64,000 nucleotides of DNA from Hyphomicrobiales bacterium (GTDB lineage: Bacteria; Pseudomonadota; Alphaproteobacteria; Rhizobiales; Xanthobacteraceae), in contig JAKFYI010000011.1 in NCBI GenBank assembly GCA_021730985.1, forward strand, positions 59,076-123,075, written 5' to 3'. The notes under the pieces were generated by a model, which was given only the letters and a program-made list of their open reading frames with translations, searched no databases and was not told the origin of the DNA. The translations under genes and the position numbers were made by a program. This document shows positions 1 to 8,652 of the stretch, piece by piece (position 1 is the first letter of the stretch; each line of letters begins with the position of its first letter).

Positions 1-219
<219 letters not shown>

Positions 220-222
220 GCG

Positions 223-765
223 ATGTCCCGCGTTCCGCCGCTCGATCCCGCGACGCTGACGCCCGAGCAGCAGCGCGTCGCGTCTGACATCGCGGGCGCG
301 CGCAAGAACGTGCGCGGACCGTTCACCATCTGGCTGCGGAATCCCGCGCTGGCCGAGCACGCCAACCGGTTCGGCATCGCCCTGCGCGACAGCAAGGTGC
401 TCGACCGCCGGCTGTTCGAGCTTGCGGTCATTACCGTGTGCCGCGCCTTCACCGTACAATACGCCTGGTCGTCGCACGCTCCGGCAGCGGAGGCGGCGGG
501 CGTCTCGCCCGAGGTGGTCGCCGCGATCCGCGACAACAAAGTCCCGGACCTCCGGCGCGACGACGAGCGTGTGGTGTATGACGTCGCGACTGAGTTGATG
601 CGCACCCAGGAGTTGAGCCAGCCAACCTACGACCGCGCCATCGCACAATTCGGCATCGAGGGGACGGTCGATCTGGTGAGCACGGTGGGCTATTACGCCA
701 TGGTCGGCATTTTCCTGAAGAGCTTCGACGTACCGACACCAACCGGCGACAAACCGCTCAAGTAA
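223..765 (+). CDS. carboxymuconolactone decarboxylase (CMD/AhpD-like) family protein
   Basis: 180 residues, all alpha-helical in character, with the core CMD segment around residues 55-100 (RLFELAVITVCR, then YAWSSHAPAAEAAGV). The family includes 4-carboxymuconolactone decarboxylase and AhpD-like peroxidases. The CxxC pair of AhpD-type members is absent here, which argues against a thiol peroxidase. It starts 3 nt after the GMC gene and is followed after 18 nt by a paralogue of exactly the same length. The two share the ending FDVPTxxGxKP and probably form one complex or act on related substrates. The function in the GMC operon is unknown. Confidence 0.8.
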   Translation: MSRVPPLDPATLTPEQQRVASDIAGARKNVRGPFTIWLRNPALAEHANRFGIALRDSKVLDRRLFELAVITVCRAFTVQYAWSSHAPAAEAAGVSPEVVAAIRDNKVPDLRRDDERVVYDVATELMRTQELSQPTYDRAIAQFGIEGTVDLVSTVGYYAMVGIFLKSFDVPTPTGDKPLK

Positions 766-783
766 CAACAACTGGAGGACACC

Positions 784-1326
784 GTGGCCCGTCTCGATCC
801 GCTTCCCGTGGAGAAAATGTCGCCCGAGCAGAAGGCCGTCCATGACAAGATCAAGGGCAACCGCCCGAAGCTCGGCGGGCCGTTCGGCGTCCTGCTGCAC
901 ACTCCGGCCATTGCGACCGCGGCGTCCGGGCTGGTCGATGTGCTGCGCGGCAAGGGCTCGCTGGAGCCCCGCATCTACGAATTGATCGTGCTAACCGTGG
1001 CGCGGCACTGGTCGGCGCAATACGCCTGGGCTGTGCACGAGCCGCTCGGGCGCAGCGCCGGACTCTCCAACGAGGCGATCGAGGCATTGCGCGCGCGGAC
1101 CAAGCCCACGTTCGCAAAGCCGGACGAGGCGCTGGTTTATGAAGCCGTCACTGAACTCCTCGCCGGGAAGGTGCTCAGCGCCGCGACCTACGATCGGTTG
1201 CTCAAGCAATACGGGCTCGACTCCACCATCGAGCTGATCTCGGTTGCCGGACTCTACAGCATGATCTCGACCGTGCTGAACGGCTTCGACGTGCCGACTT
1301 CCAACGGCGAAAAGCCATTCCAGTAA
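784..1326 (+). CDS. CMD-family protein, tandem paralogue of the preceding gene
   Basis: 180 residues with the same architecture as the upstream gene: LYELIVLTVARHWSAQYAWAVHEP-type core (here IYELIVLTVARHW) and the same C-terminal FDVPTSNGEKPFQ block. The start is GTG, chosen because GGAGG lies five bases upstream. No CxxC motif is present. The two genes look like a duplication that has diverged substantially. The neighbours (GMC oxidoreductase upstream, luciferase-like oxidoreductase downstream) suggest a catabolic operon, but the reaction is not defined by the sequence. Confidence 0.8.
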   Translation: MARLDPLPVEKMSPEQKAVHDKIKGNRPKLGGPFGVLLHTPAIATAASGLVDVLRGKGSLEPRIYELIVLTVARHWSAQYAWAVHEPLGRSAGLSNEAIEALRARTKPTFAKPDEALVYEAVTELLAGKVLSAATYDRLLKQYGLDSTIELISVAGLYSMISTVLNGFDVPTSNGEKPFQ

Positions 1327-1335
1327 GGATGCATC

Positions 1336-1647
1336 ATGTTCGTCAAAGTGTTCGCCGACCAGTCCGTCACGCTGGAGGAAAGCGACAACTTCCGCGCCTT
1401 CAAGCTGGTGGTGATGGGCAACGCCTCGAAGCTCGACGGCGTCCGCAAGGCGCTGGCGGGCGTCGCGGAATTGCCCGACGAGAAGACCGCGTGGATCTTT
1501 GAAGCGGCGCTGCGGCGCTTCAAGGGCGTGGAGCACGATCAGGCCTGGCAGCAGAACCTGTCGGCCATGATCGAGAAGGCGAAGCCGCACGGCTGGATCG
1601 ACGAGACGCGCAAGGCCATCAAGGCGCACGTCGAGTGGCAGGAATGA
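1336..1647 (+). CDS. hypothetical protein, 103 aa
   Basis: Short cytoplasmic protein with no signal peptide or membrane segment that I recognise from no family. It follows the CMD paralogue by 9 nt and has an AAGGA ribosome site six bases before ATG, so it is a genuine fourth gene of the GMC-CMD-CMD operon. It is rich in Lys, Glu and Trp; the C-terminal half (KPHGWIDETRKAIKAHVEWQE) looks helical. Its regular spacing in the operon suggests an accessory role with the CMD proteins; this is inference only. Confidence 0.65.
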   Translation: MFVKVFADQSVTLEESDNFRAFKLVVMGNASKLDGVRKALAGVAELPDEKTAWIFEAALRRFKGVEHDQAWQQNLSAMIEKAKPHGWIDETRKAIKAHVEWQE

Positions 1648-1682
1648 TGTTCCGCATGTCTGGCTCCCGCCCAACCCACAAT

Positions 1683-1796
1683 TGTTATCATCCGCGAAAG
1701 CGGATGATCCAGTAGCCACAAGATTCAACTATGACGCTCGGTCCATCATCGGCGATTGCGTGTACTGGATGCCCCGCTTTCGCGGGGCATGACACC
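1683..1796. repeat. palindromic intergenic repeat, family A
   Basis: Two imperfect hairpins face each other: CCGCGAAAGCGGATGATCC on the left and TACTGGATGCCCCGC with TTTCGCGGGGCATGACA on the right. The same GATCCAGTA / TACTGGATG core recurs about ten times in this window, always between genes. Confidence 0.85.
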
Positions 1797-1819
1797 CAGT
1801 GCTGTTTACAGGCGCCTTT

Positions 1820-2836
1820 ATGACCCTCGAATTCGGCGTCTTCGATCATCTCGACCGCAACGATCTGCCGCTTGCCGACTACTACGAGGAGCGGCTCAAG
1901 ATCATCGAAGTGTTCGACCGCGCCGGGTTCTACGCCTATCACGTCGCCGAGCACCATTTCACGCCGCTGGGGCTCGCGCCCTCGCCCAGCGTGTTCCTGT
2001 CGGCGATTGCGCAGCGCACGCAGCGGCTGCGGTTCGGCACCTTTGTGTACGCACTGCCGATCCACCATCCGCTGCGGATGCTGGAAGAAATCTGCATGCT
2101 GGACCACATCAGCGGCGGGCGGCTTGAGATCGGGTTCGGCCGCGGCTCTGTGCCTTACGAGATTTCCTACTATGGCCAGGACGCCGAGCAGCGCCAGCAG
2201 ATCTACACCGAGCGCCTGGAGCTGATCCTCAAGGCCTTTGCCACGAAAGAACTGTCGTTCAAGGGCACCTATGACACGTTCGACAGCGTGCCGCTGGAGC
2301 TCGAGCCGCTGCAGAAGCCGCATCCGCCGCTGTGGTACGGCGCGCATTCGCCGGACAGCGCCGAGCGGGCGGCGCGCAAGGGGCTCAACATCGTCAACAA
2401 CGACATTCCGGCGGTGACGCGCGCCACCTTCGAACGCTATCGCGCGGTGTGGCGCGAGGCGCAAGGCGGCGCGGCGCTCCCCAAGATAGGCATGGTGCGA
2501 TTCATTGTCGTGGCCGACACCGACGCAGGCGCGTTGCAGATCGCGCGGCGCGCCTACCTGCGCTGGCGCAAAAGCTTTCTGCACCTGCACGAGTTGCACG
2601 GCACCAATCCGGCCTCGACCTTGAACGCCAGGGATTTCGACGCGCTCGTCGCACAGGGCCAGGCGGTGGCCGGATCGCCTTCGACGGTGGCGGCCTTCCT
2701 CACGCCGCAGATCGCGGACAGCGGCGCGAACTATCTGGTCGGCCAGATGGCGTTCGGCGATCTCTCGCTCGGCGAGATGCGGCGTTCGGTGGAGCTGTTC
2801 GGGCAGCACGTCATGCCGGCGCTCCGCGCGGCGTGA
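1820..2836 (+). CDS. LLM-class flavin-dependent oxidoreductase (luciferase-like)
   Basis: 338 residues from the chosen start (MTLEFGVFDH). The first seven residues of the ORF track are encoded beside the upstream palindromic repeat and do not belong to the family N-terminus. Bacterial luciferase-like features are the first strand EFGVFDHLDR, the AEHHF segment at about residue 45 and the block GGRLEIGFGRGSVPYE near residue 105. Such enzymes are TIM-barrel FMNH2-dependent monooxygenases, often on aromatic or sulfur-containing substrates. The substrate here is unknown. A second LLM enzyme lies at 42369-43478 but belongs to a different subgroup. Confidence 0.85.
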   Translation: MTLEFGVFDHLDRNDLPLADYYEERLKIIEVFDRAGFYAYHVAEHHFTPLGLAPSPSVFLSAIAQRTQRLRFGTFVYALPIHHPLRMLEEICMLDHISGGRLEIGFGRGSVPYEISYYGQDAEQRQQIYTERLELILKAFATKELSFKGTYDTFDSVPLELEPLQKPHPPLWYGAHSPDSAERAARKGLNIVNNDIPAVTRATFERYRAVWREAQGGAALPKIGMVRFIVVADTDAGALQIARRAYLRWRKSFLHLHELHGTNPASTLNARDFDALVAQGQAVAGSPSTVAAFLTPQIADSGANYLVGQMAFGDLSLGEMRRSVELFGQHVMPALRAA

Positions 2837-2839
2837 CCC

Positions 2840-3142
2840 CTATAGGACGATCGCAGCGACTGCCCAGATCACCACCGCAACACGCGCCGCGTGCGCCCAT
2901 TTCTGCGGACCCTGGTAGCGGTCCGCGCTTCGCCACACGCCGACTGTCGCCAGCAATGTGTAGGGCGCCGGTATGAAGAACATGATCGCCGCCAGCCAGA
3001 ACGGCACGCCGGCCACATAGGCGCCGTAGGCGCAGCCCGTCGCGACCGCCTGCGCGAACGTGCCGAACACGATGGCGTACTCCCAGAACGCGATGGCGAG
3101 CCGAACCTCGCCTCGCCACAGCGGGCCGATCCAATCCGTCAT
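2840..3142 (-). CDS. small integral membrane protein, 100 aa
   Basis: Predicted three to four hydrophobic segments (LAIAFWEYAIVFGTFAQAVATGC; GVPFWLAAIMFFIPAPYTLLATVGV; VAVVIWAVAAIVL) in 100 residues. It is convergent with the LLM oxidoreductase, with only 3 nt between stops. No family is recognised; the hydrophobic pattern makes it a credible gene and not a shadow. Function unknown. Confidence 0.6.
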   Translation of the reverse strand: MTDWIGPLWRGEVRLAIAFWEYAIVFGTFAQAVATGCAYGAYVAGVPFWLAAIMFFIPAPYTLLATVGVWRSADRYQGPQKWAHAARVAVVIWAVAAIVL

Positions 3143-3240
3143 GCCTGTCCCGCCGATGCCGTGGCCCGTGTGCTGTGCTATGCCTCGCCCGATTCCCCAA
3201 GGATAGCGCGCTTCGCCGCCGCCCGAGAGTGCCAGCCAGC

Positions 3241-3312
3241 ATGGACACCCAGGTTCTCATCGCCGGCGCCGGGCCGGTGGGTCTGACCCTTGCGGTCGAT
3301 CTCGGCCGCTTC
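3241..3312 (+). pseudogene. remnant of an FAD-dependent aromatic monooxygenase (N-terminus only)
   Basis: The first 24 codons read MDTQVLIAGAGPVGLTLAVD followed by LGR, the dinucleotide-binding GxGxxG start of PheA/TfdB-type flavoprotein hydroxylases. The homology then stops abruptly and the frame runs into an intergenic palindromic repeat (CCTCCCGTCAGGGAGAGG) and a stop at 3379-3381. A full-length member is about 500-600 residues, so this is a truncated relic. The rest of the gene is not found downstream, where an intact aldolase begins at 3412. Confidence 0.7.
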
Positions 3313-3324
3313 ATTGACGGTTTG

Positions 3325-3365
3325 CCTCCCTCCCTAACCCTCCCGTCAGGGAGAGGGAGACAGAG
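3325..3365. repeat. palindromic repeat, family C (short copy)
   Basis: CCTAACCCTCCCGTCAGGGAGAGG forms a small hairpin related to the longer CTCTCCCC...GGGGAGAGG elements at 8653, 42177 and 51934. It sits exactly where the monooxygenase remnant loses homology. Confidence 0.6.
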
Positions 3366-3411
3366 AGAACTCACACCCTAACAATCAGTCTCCCATCAAA
3401 GAGGAAACACC

Positions 3412-4146
3412 ATGGCCAAGAAATTCGACTTGATCGACGAGATCGTCACCGCGAACCGCATCCTCGCCAACGAAGGCATCGTCGATTCGTTCGGCCATGT
3501 CAGCGTGCGGCACCCCAAGCACAAGGACCGCTACCTGCTGTCGCGCGCGCGTGCGCCGGAGCGCATCGAGCCGTCCGACATCATGGAATACATGCTCGAC
3601 GGCACGCCGCTCGACCCGAAGAAGGCCAAAACCACCCACGCGCCCTACACCGAGCGATTCATCCACGGCGCGATCTACGAGATGCGGCCCGAGATCATGT
3701 CGGTCGTGCACAACCATTCGCCGAGCACGATCCCGTTCGGCATCACCAACACCAAGCTCAAGCCGCTGCTGCACATGTGCGCCTCGATCGGCCATGACGT
3801 GCCGCTGTGGGACTCGCACGACAAGTTCGGCGACACTGCGCTGCTGGTGAATTCGATGGAGATGGGCCGCGACCTGGCCAAGCGCCTCGGCAAGGGCCGC
3901 ACCGCGCTGATGCGCGGACACGGCGCGGTGGTGGCCGGCATGTCGATCCGCCACGCGGTGTTCGTCTCGAATTATCTGGAGCTGAACTCGAAGCTGCAGA
4001 TGCAGGCCATGCAGATGGGCAAGATCAAGTTTCTGCACCCCGGCGAGGTCGATGCGGTGATCGCGCGCACCAGCGACTACACGCTCAACCGTGCATGGGA
4101 GAACTGGGCGCGGCGCGCGGGCCGGAAGATGCAGGCGTTGGACTAG
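3412..4146 (+). CDS. class II aldolase/adducin family protein
   Basis: 244 residues covering a full class II aldolase domain. Zinc-ligand candidates are visible: HNH in SVVHNHSPST (about residue 100), and the third histidine in MRGHGAVVAG (about residue 167). A conserved glutamate lies in PYTERFIHGAIY. The family includes L-fuculose-phosphate aldolase, ribulose-phosphate epimerase and decarboxylating hydroxybenzoate members; the start matches the subgroup with IVTANRILANEGIVDSFGHVS, common in aromatic-acid clusters. The ATG follows GAGGAAACACC, a good ribosome site. The substrate is not determined. Confidence 0.85.
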   Translation: MAKKFDLIDEIVTANRILANEGIVDSFGHVSVRHPKHKDRYLLSRARAPERIEPSDIMEYMLDGTPLDPKKAKTTHAPYTERFIHGAIYEMRPEIMSVVHNHSPSTIPFGITNTKLKPLLHMCASIGHDVPLWDSHDKFGDTALLVNSMEMGRDLAKRLGKGRTALMRGHGAVVAGMSIRHAVFVSNYLELNSKLQMQAMQMGKIKFLHPGEVDAVIARTSDYTLNRAWENWARRAGRKMQALD

Positions 4147-4279
4147 CCGGGACACTCATGTGTCCCGGCCAAGCGACCCCGGACTTTGGCCGGGGGAGCG
4201 CGAGCCGGGACCCCGGTTGGCTGCAATAAAGAAGAAACCGGGGTCCCGGGTCTCACTATCGCTCGCCCGGGACACGAGG
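4147..4279. repeat. palindromic intergenic repeat, family B
   Basis: Long inverted repeat with arms GGGACCCCGGTT and AACCGGGGTCCCGG and outer arms of the type GTGTCCCGG / CCGGGACACGAG. Seven copies occur in the window. This copy separates convergent genes and could act as a bidirectional transcription barrier. Confidence 0.85.
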
Positions 4280-4292
4280 GCGAGGTTTCGCC

Positions 4293-5075
4293 CTACAATC
4301 CCCTGTTCTTCCCACCGTCGATATCGATGATCGCGCCCTGCATGAACTCGGCAGGCGCACCGGCGATCATCGCGACCAGCGCCGCCACCTCTTCCGGACG
4401 ACCGACCCGCTCGGTCTTCTCGTCCGCCAGCAGGGCTTTGAGCGCCTCGTCCTTGGACGGCTTGCCGGCCGCGATCATGCGGTCCAGCCGCGCGGTCAAC
4501 CGGCCGGTGTCGATGGTGCCGGGGTGGATCGCGTTGACCCGCACGCCGTCGATCACGCCGCGGTCGGCCTGGGCCTTGGTCAGCAGCGCCAGCGCCGAGT
4601 TCACGGTGCCCACCGCGTCGAAGCCCGACGCGCCGGTGCGCCCGGCGATGCCCGCGATGTGCACGATGCCGCCGCGCGATGCCTTGAGATGCGGCCACGC
4701 GACCTTGGACATCCGCACATAGGTGAAGAACTTCAGCCCGAAGCTGTCGGTCCAGTCGGCGTCGGACAGCGTGAGGAAGCTGCCGCCCTTGGTGGCGCCG
4801 GCGCAGTTCACCAGCAGATCGAGCCTGCCGAGCGCCTTCACCGCCGCATCGATCGTGGTCTGCGCCGCGGCGGGATCGGCCAGATCGGCTGGGATCGCCA
4901 CCGCCTTGCGGCCCTTGGCCTCGATCTCCTTCTTGAGTGCCTCGAGCGGCCCGCCGCTGCGGGCGATCAGGGCGACATCCATGCCTTCATCCGCCAGCAG
5001 CAATGCGGTGGCGCGGCCGATGCCCTTGCTGGCGCCGGTGACGAGCGCAACGCGCCCGGAGAGACCGAGATCCAT
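4293..5075 (-). CDS. SDR family protein lacking the Tyr-Lys catalytic pair
   Basis: 260 residues from ATG at 5075, chosen because GAAAGGAA lies just upstream; the track start is an in-frame TTG. The Rossmann glycine motif TGASKGIG and the NCAG motif (LLVNCAGATKG) are present, and the C-terminus ends in IIDIDGGKN as in typical SDRs. At the active site, however, the usual YxxxK is replaced by VGTVN in FDAVGTVNSALALL. NAD(P) binding is therefore likely but ordinary SDR dehydrogenase chemistry is doubtful. It is convergent with the aldolase and may be cotranscribed with the upstream hydrolase on the same strand. Confidence 0.8.
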   Translation of the reverse strand: MDLGLSGRVALVTGASKGIGRATALLLADEGMDVALIARSGGPLEALKKEIEAKGRKAVAIPADLADPAAAQTTIDAAVKALGRLDLLVNCAGATKGGSFLTLSDADWTDSFGLKFFTYVRMSKVAWPHLKASRGGIVHIAGIAGRTGASGFDAVGTVNSALALLTKAQADRGVIDGVRVNAIHPGTIDTGRLTARLDRMIAAGKPSKDEALKALLADEKTERVGRPEEVAALVAMIAGAPAEFMQGAIIDIDGGKNRGL

Positions 5076-5104
5076 TTCTATTCCTTTCAATGTGTATTCT
5101 GCTC

Positions 5105-5180
5105 GTCACCCCCGGGCTTGACCCGGGGGTTCATCATTTTCGCAAAAGGATGGATTGCCGGGTCAAGCCCGGCAATGACG
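5105..5180. repeat. palindromic intergenic repeat, family G
   Basis: CCCCCGGGCTTGACCCGGGGG is a near-perfect hairpin, followed by GCCGGGTCAAGCCCGGC, a second hairpin. A related copy lies at 30204-30289. Confidence 0.8.
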
Positions 5181-5186
5181 AACGGG

Positions 5187-6440
5187 TTAGAGCGGCTTCT
5201 TATCAATCTGTCCGGTCGAACGCACGAACCAATGTTCGTTCGGAAACGGCTTCCCGGCGGCGCGGTCGGCGAGCCAGTCAGCAATCATGATCTGCGGGAA
5301 CGGTCCAAGATTTGAGGCCGCGACGTTGCCGACCGAATGGCGCGACTCCTGGTAGACCATCATCTGCTTCGGCCCCTTCAGCGCCTCGACCAGCCGAACC
5401 GAATGCTCGATCGGCGAGAGTTCGTCGAATTCGCCGGCGACGCAGAGATACGGCACCTTGATGCGGTCGGCATGTCCCTCCCAGGTGATGCTCTGGCGGA
5501 ACGTGTCGAACTGCGCTTCGTCGGTGATGCCCGACATGTACATGAAGCGCTTCTTGAAGGTCGGCGATGCCTCCTCAAAAATCGTGTGACAGCCCGGCTC
5601 GTGACATACCGAAAGCACCGCGCAGGCGGAGACGCGCGATTCGTTCGCGGTCAGCACCGTACCGAACAGGGTGCCGAAGCTGGTGCCGGAGCAGACCACC
5701 TTGCTCATGTCGATCTCGGGCCGCTTGGCGAGCCAGTCGCACACCGCCTTGCCTGTGGCGACCCAGTTCTCCATCGAAAAATAGATGCCGAGCATCGGCG
5801 CTTCGTACTGCCCGGGCCCGTCGATGTTGAGCACCGCGAAACCGCGGTTGAGGAAGCGGTCGCCGTACAGGTAGGTCTGGATTTCCTTGTAGCTGTCCAT
5901 GCCGGGGACGTTGATCACCACCGGAATCTTGCCGCCCGTGTATCCCGGGGGCAGGTGAAACCAGGCCGGCAGGGCCGTGTCCTTGAACGGAATCCACGCC
6001 GCCTCGACCTTGTGATCCGCGAGCGCCGCATACTTCGTGTAGCATTCGCGCTTCTTCAGATGGCAGGCGACGTTCGGCTCGTCGTTCTGGTCGTAGGGCC
6101 ATTGTGCCGCGCCCCAATACACCGACGCCATGAAGTAGTTGTCGCGCGCGGTGACCTGGTGGCCGGCCTCCTCCGCGCCCTTCGCCTTGGCCTCGCGGCG
6201 CCGCGCCACCGCCTCGAACGCGGGCGCGATGTCGCCCATCTTCTTGACGCGCTCGCGGACGCCGGCGATGTCGGCGCTGCCCTCCGGCCCGCAGGGCGCG
6301 CTGATGTAGATCGAGCGCGGCTGGTCCCAGTCGATCCCGTTCGAGCGGATGGTGTTGTCGATCAGCCAACGCTGCGCCTCGAAGCGATGCATTTTCGGCT
6401 CGCCGCGCTTGTCCATGATCGGCTGGGGTATGCGCTCCAT
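5187..6440 (-). CDS. alpha/beta hydrolase, DUF1100/FrsA-like esterase type
   Basis: 417 residues: an N-terminal helical part (1-140) and a C-terminal alpha/beta-hydrolase domain. The nucleophile elbow is GTSFG in SKVVCSGTSFGTLFG (about residue 255). The probable acid is in AGEFDELSPIEH and the histidine in QESRHSVGN. Two-part hydrolases of this kind include FrsA-like and pseudooxynicotine-type C-C hydrolases that cleave side chains of aromatic ring-fission products. The start has GGGAGGA six bases upstream. It is encoded divergently from the Bug-type binding protein at 6577. Confidence 0.8.
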   Translation of the reverse strand: MERIPQPIMDKRGEPKMHRFEAQRWLIDNTIRSNGIDWDQPRSIYISAPCGPEGSADIAGVRERVKKMGDIAPAFEAVARRREAKAKGAEEAGHQVTARDNYFMASVYWGAAQWPYDQNDEPNVACHLKKRECYTKYAALADHKVEAAWIPFKDTALPAWFHLPPGYTGGKIPVVINVPGMDSYKEIQTYLYGDRFLNRGFAVLNIDGPGQYEAPMLGIYFSMENWVATGKAVCDWLAKRPEIDMSKVVCSGTSFGTLFGTVLTANESRVSACAVLSVCHEPGCHTIFEEASPTFKKRFMYMSGITDEAQFDTFRQSITWEGHADRIKVPYLCVAGEFDELSPIEHSVRLVEALKGPKQMMVYQESRHSVGNVAASNLGPFPQIMIADWLADRAAGKPFPNEHWFVRSTGQIDKKPL

Positions 6441-6576
6441 CCAGTTCCTCCCGTTATGGGCGCGGATCGGCCTTAAGCGGCGTCCGGGCTTTCATGCGGC
6501 AGGATAGCGGCTGCCCCCGGGACTCGAAAGCCGAATGCGCTATGATGGCCGCCAAGAAATTGGGAGGGGGCCGGTC

Positions 6577-7536
6577 ATGTTGCGATTTCTGTTCGTCCTT
6601 GCCGCCACGCTTGCAGCCGCCGGCAGCGCATCGGCACAAACCTACCCGTCACGAACCGTCAAATTCATCCTGCCGTTTGGACCCGCCAGCGGCACTGACA
6701 TCGTCGCGCGCATGGTCGGCGACCGCCTGTCGAAACGCTGGAACCAGCCCGTGGTGATCGAGAACCGCCCGGGCGGCGACGGCCTCGTCTCGATCAATGC
6801 CTTCACCGCCGCCAACGACGACCACACGCTGCTTTGGGTGCCAGTCGGCATTTTCGCCGTTCATCCATTCGAGCGCGAGAAGCTGCCCTACGACGCCGAC
6901 CGCGACCTGCTGCCGATTGTCGGCGTCACATCGCTGGCGCTCGCCATGTCCACGCCGGAATCGCTGAAGACGCCGGCGCTGCGCGATTTCATCGCTTTGG
7001 CGAAGGCCAGCCCCGGAAAACTCAATGCCGCGGCGGCGAGCGGCAACGCCGACTTCCTGCTCGGCTACTTCCTCAAGAGCATGAACCTCGACATCGCCAA
7101 AGTGCCCTACCGCGACATCATGCAGGGACCGACCGACATCGCCGAGGGACGCATCCAATTGCTGTCGTCGTCGCTCGCTATCGTTACGCCGCTGGCGCAG
7201 GCCGGGAAAATCCGCATCATGGCGGTGACCAGCAAACAGCGCATGCCAAGCGTTCCCGACGTGCCGACCGTGCGCGAAGCCGGCTATCCGAGCCTGGAGA
7301 TGGACAGCCCCGGTGGCATCTTCGGCCCGCGCGGCATGCCGCTTCCCTTGCGCGAGCGTATCGCGCAGGACGTGCGCGCCGAACTCGCCGCCGATCCGTC
7401 AATCGCCAAGCGGCTTGAAGCGACTGGCCAGATCGTGACCGGGCAGCCCCCTGCGGAATTCGCCGCCGGCATTAAGGGACTGCGCGAGCAGCTTGGCTCG
7501 ATCGCCAAGCTGCTCGACATGAAGGCGACGAAGTAG
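6577..7536 (+). CDS. tripartite tricarboxylate transporter (Bug/TctC) solute-binding protein
   Basis: 319 residues from ATG at 6577, preceded by GGGAGGGGG. An upstream in-frame ATG (6535) lacks a ribosome site and would bury the signal peptide. The signal peptide MLRFLFVLAATLAAAGSASA ends at AQ, followed by the family start YPSRTVKFILPFGPASGTDIVARMV and VVIENRPGGDG. Bug proteins bind organic acids in the periplasm and hand them to TctAB membrane subunits, none of which is encoded in this window. It lies between a hydrolase and the ring-cleavage operon and may serve uptake of their substrate. Confidence 0.9.
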   Translation: MLRFLFVLAATLAAAGSASAQTYPSRTVKFILPFGPASGTDIVARMVGDRLSKRWNQPVVIENRPGGDGLVSINAFTAANDDHTLLWVPVGIFAVHPFEREKLPYDADRDLLPIVGVTSLALAMSTPESLKTPALRDFIALAKASPGKLNAAAASGNADFLLGYFLKSMNLDIAKVPYRDIMQGPTDIAEGRIQLLSSSLAIVTPLAQAGKIRIMAVTSKQRMPSVPDVPTVREAGYPSLEMDSPGGIFGPRGMPLPLRERIAQDVRAELAADPSIAKRLEATGQIVTGQPPAEFAAGIKGLREQLGSIAKLLDMKATK

Positions 7537-7550
7537 GATTGGGAAGCCGC

Positions 7551-8516
7551 CTACTTCGTCACCACCTCGTGGTTGATCGCGAACTCCTCCGGCGGAGTCG
7601 GACCCCACACGTAGAACGAATCCTCCGGCGGGTGATCCTGCGCGTTCCAGTCGTAATCGACTGGCACGTAGTCGATGTCCGAGGAGTATTCCGCGTAAGA
7701 GCCCCACGGATCGCGCACGTAGTGGAAGAAGTTCGAGCCGAGCACATGACGGCCGAGACCCCAGCCCCTGGCGAAGCCCTTGTCGGCCATGTGGCTGGCG
7801 CCGAGCCCGATGTCGTTGATCGAGGCGACGTCCCAGCTCAGATGGTGCAGGCCCGGCCCGTCCGATTTCACGAACGCGATCATGTGGTGATCGCTGCCGT
7901 GGATGCCGTGCATGAACGCAATCATGTCGCCCGAGCGGTCCGACAGCCGCATGCCGAGCACCTTGGAATACCAGTCGATGGTCTTCGGGATGTCGGTGGC
8001 GAACACCAGAACGTGCGCGAGCCGGCGCGGCGCAACGCGCGGCGCCTTCGAACGGTTCGGCGCGTTCTGAATGCGCGGCTTGCCGCCATAGGCATCGACG
8101 TCGGATTTCTCGTTGGGCGAGCTTTTTTCGGCGACGCGGATCTCGACCAGCATGCCGGACGGATCGCGCAGCCAGATGCCGTTCGACTCGAAGCCCTTCG
8201 GCGGGTCGAGCCGGTCAAGCCGCATCTCCTGGATGCGCGCCTGGAACTTCGGCATGTCCTCTTCGTAGGCGCCGAACGACACGAACTGCATCTTCTTGCG
8301 CGGGCCTTCCGAAACCGAGCCCCACTTGTGCCAGTGGCCGTGGGTGTAGAGCGCGATCGAGCCGTTCTCCTCCTTCAGGTTGAGGCCGAAGTCGCCATAG
8401 AACTTCTCGGCATCTTTGAGGTCTGGAACGGAGAAATTGAAGGCGTCGAGCGAATGCACGCCAAGTTCGCCGGGACGCTTCTGCACCGGCTGGGCCATCG
8501 AGCGGATCTGGGTCAT
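7551..8516 (-). CDS. VOC-superfamily extradiol ring-cleavage dioxygenase-like protein
   Basis: 321 residues from ATG at 8516, with CAGGGAG seven bases upstream; the track start runs back through a palindromic repeat and is wrong. Two vicinal-oxygen-chelate modules are seen: residues 20-120 (HSLDAFNFSVPDLKDAEKFY) and 165-290 (RLAHVLVFATDIPKTIDWY). Candidate Fe(II) ligands in the second module are His in LAHVLVF, His in GLHHLSWDV and Glu in GSYAEYSSD, the two-His-one-Glu triad of type I extradiol dioxygenases. It is the last gene of the iclR-cyclase-cupin-SDR-HCDH run and is the probable ring-opening step of an aromatic pathway. Confidence 0.8.
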   Translation of the reverse strand: MTQIRSMAQPVQKRPGELGVHSLDAFNFSVPDLKDAEKFYGDFGLNLKEENGSIALYTHGHWHKWGSVSEGPRKKMQFVSFGAYEEDMPKFQARIQEMRLDRLDPPKGFESNGIWLRDPSGMLVEIRVAEKSSPNEKSDVDAYGGKPRIQNAPNRSKAPRVAPRRLAHVLVFATDIPKTIDWYSKVLGMRLSDRSGDMIAFMHGIHGSDHHMIAFVKSDGPGLHHLSWDVASINDIGLGASHMADKGFARGWGLGRHVLGSNFFHYVRDPWGSYAEYSSDIDYVPVDYDWNAQDHPPEDSFYVWGPTPPEEFAINHEVVTK

Positions 8517-8652
8517 GACGGGCTCCCTGGGAGATTTTGGGCGCGGCCGCGCCGCGCTGTGTTGGCCTGAAAATATGCGGTACGGGGCGGAAGCGCAAAT
8601 GGCTGGAAAGCCTGCAAATGCTGCCCAATTTTGGCGGCATCGGCAGCGAACT

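Noticed and set aside
1683-1796. CRISPR-like spaced palindromes
   Set aside because: The hairpins are dispersed singly through the window rather than in a regular array, and there are no cas genes.
1688-2809. Minus-strand ORF of 373 aa
   Set aside because: Shadow of the luciferase-like gene; low-complexity Arg/Ala-rich composition typical of antisense frames in GC-rich DNA.
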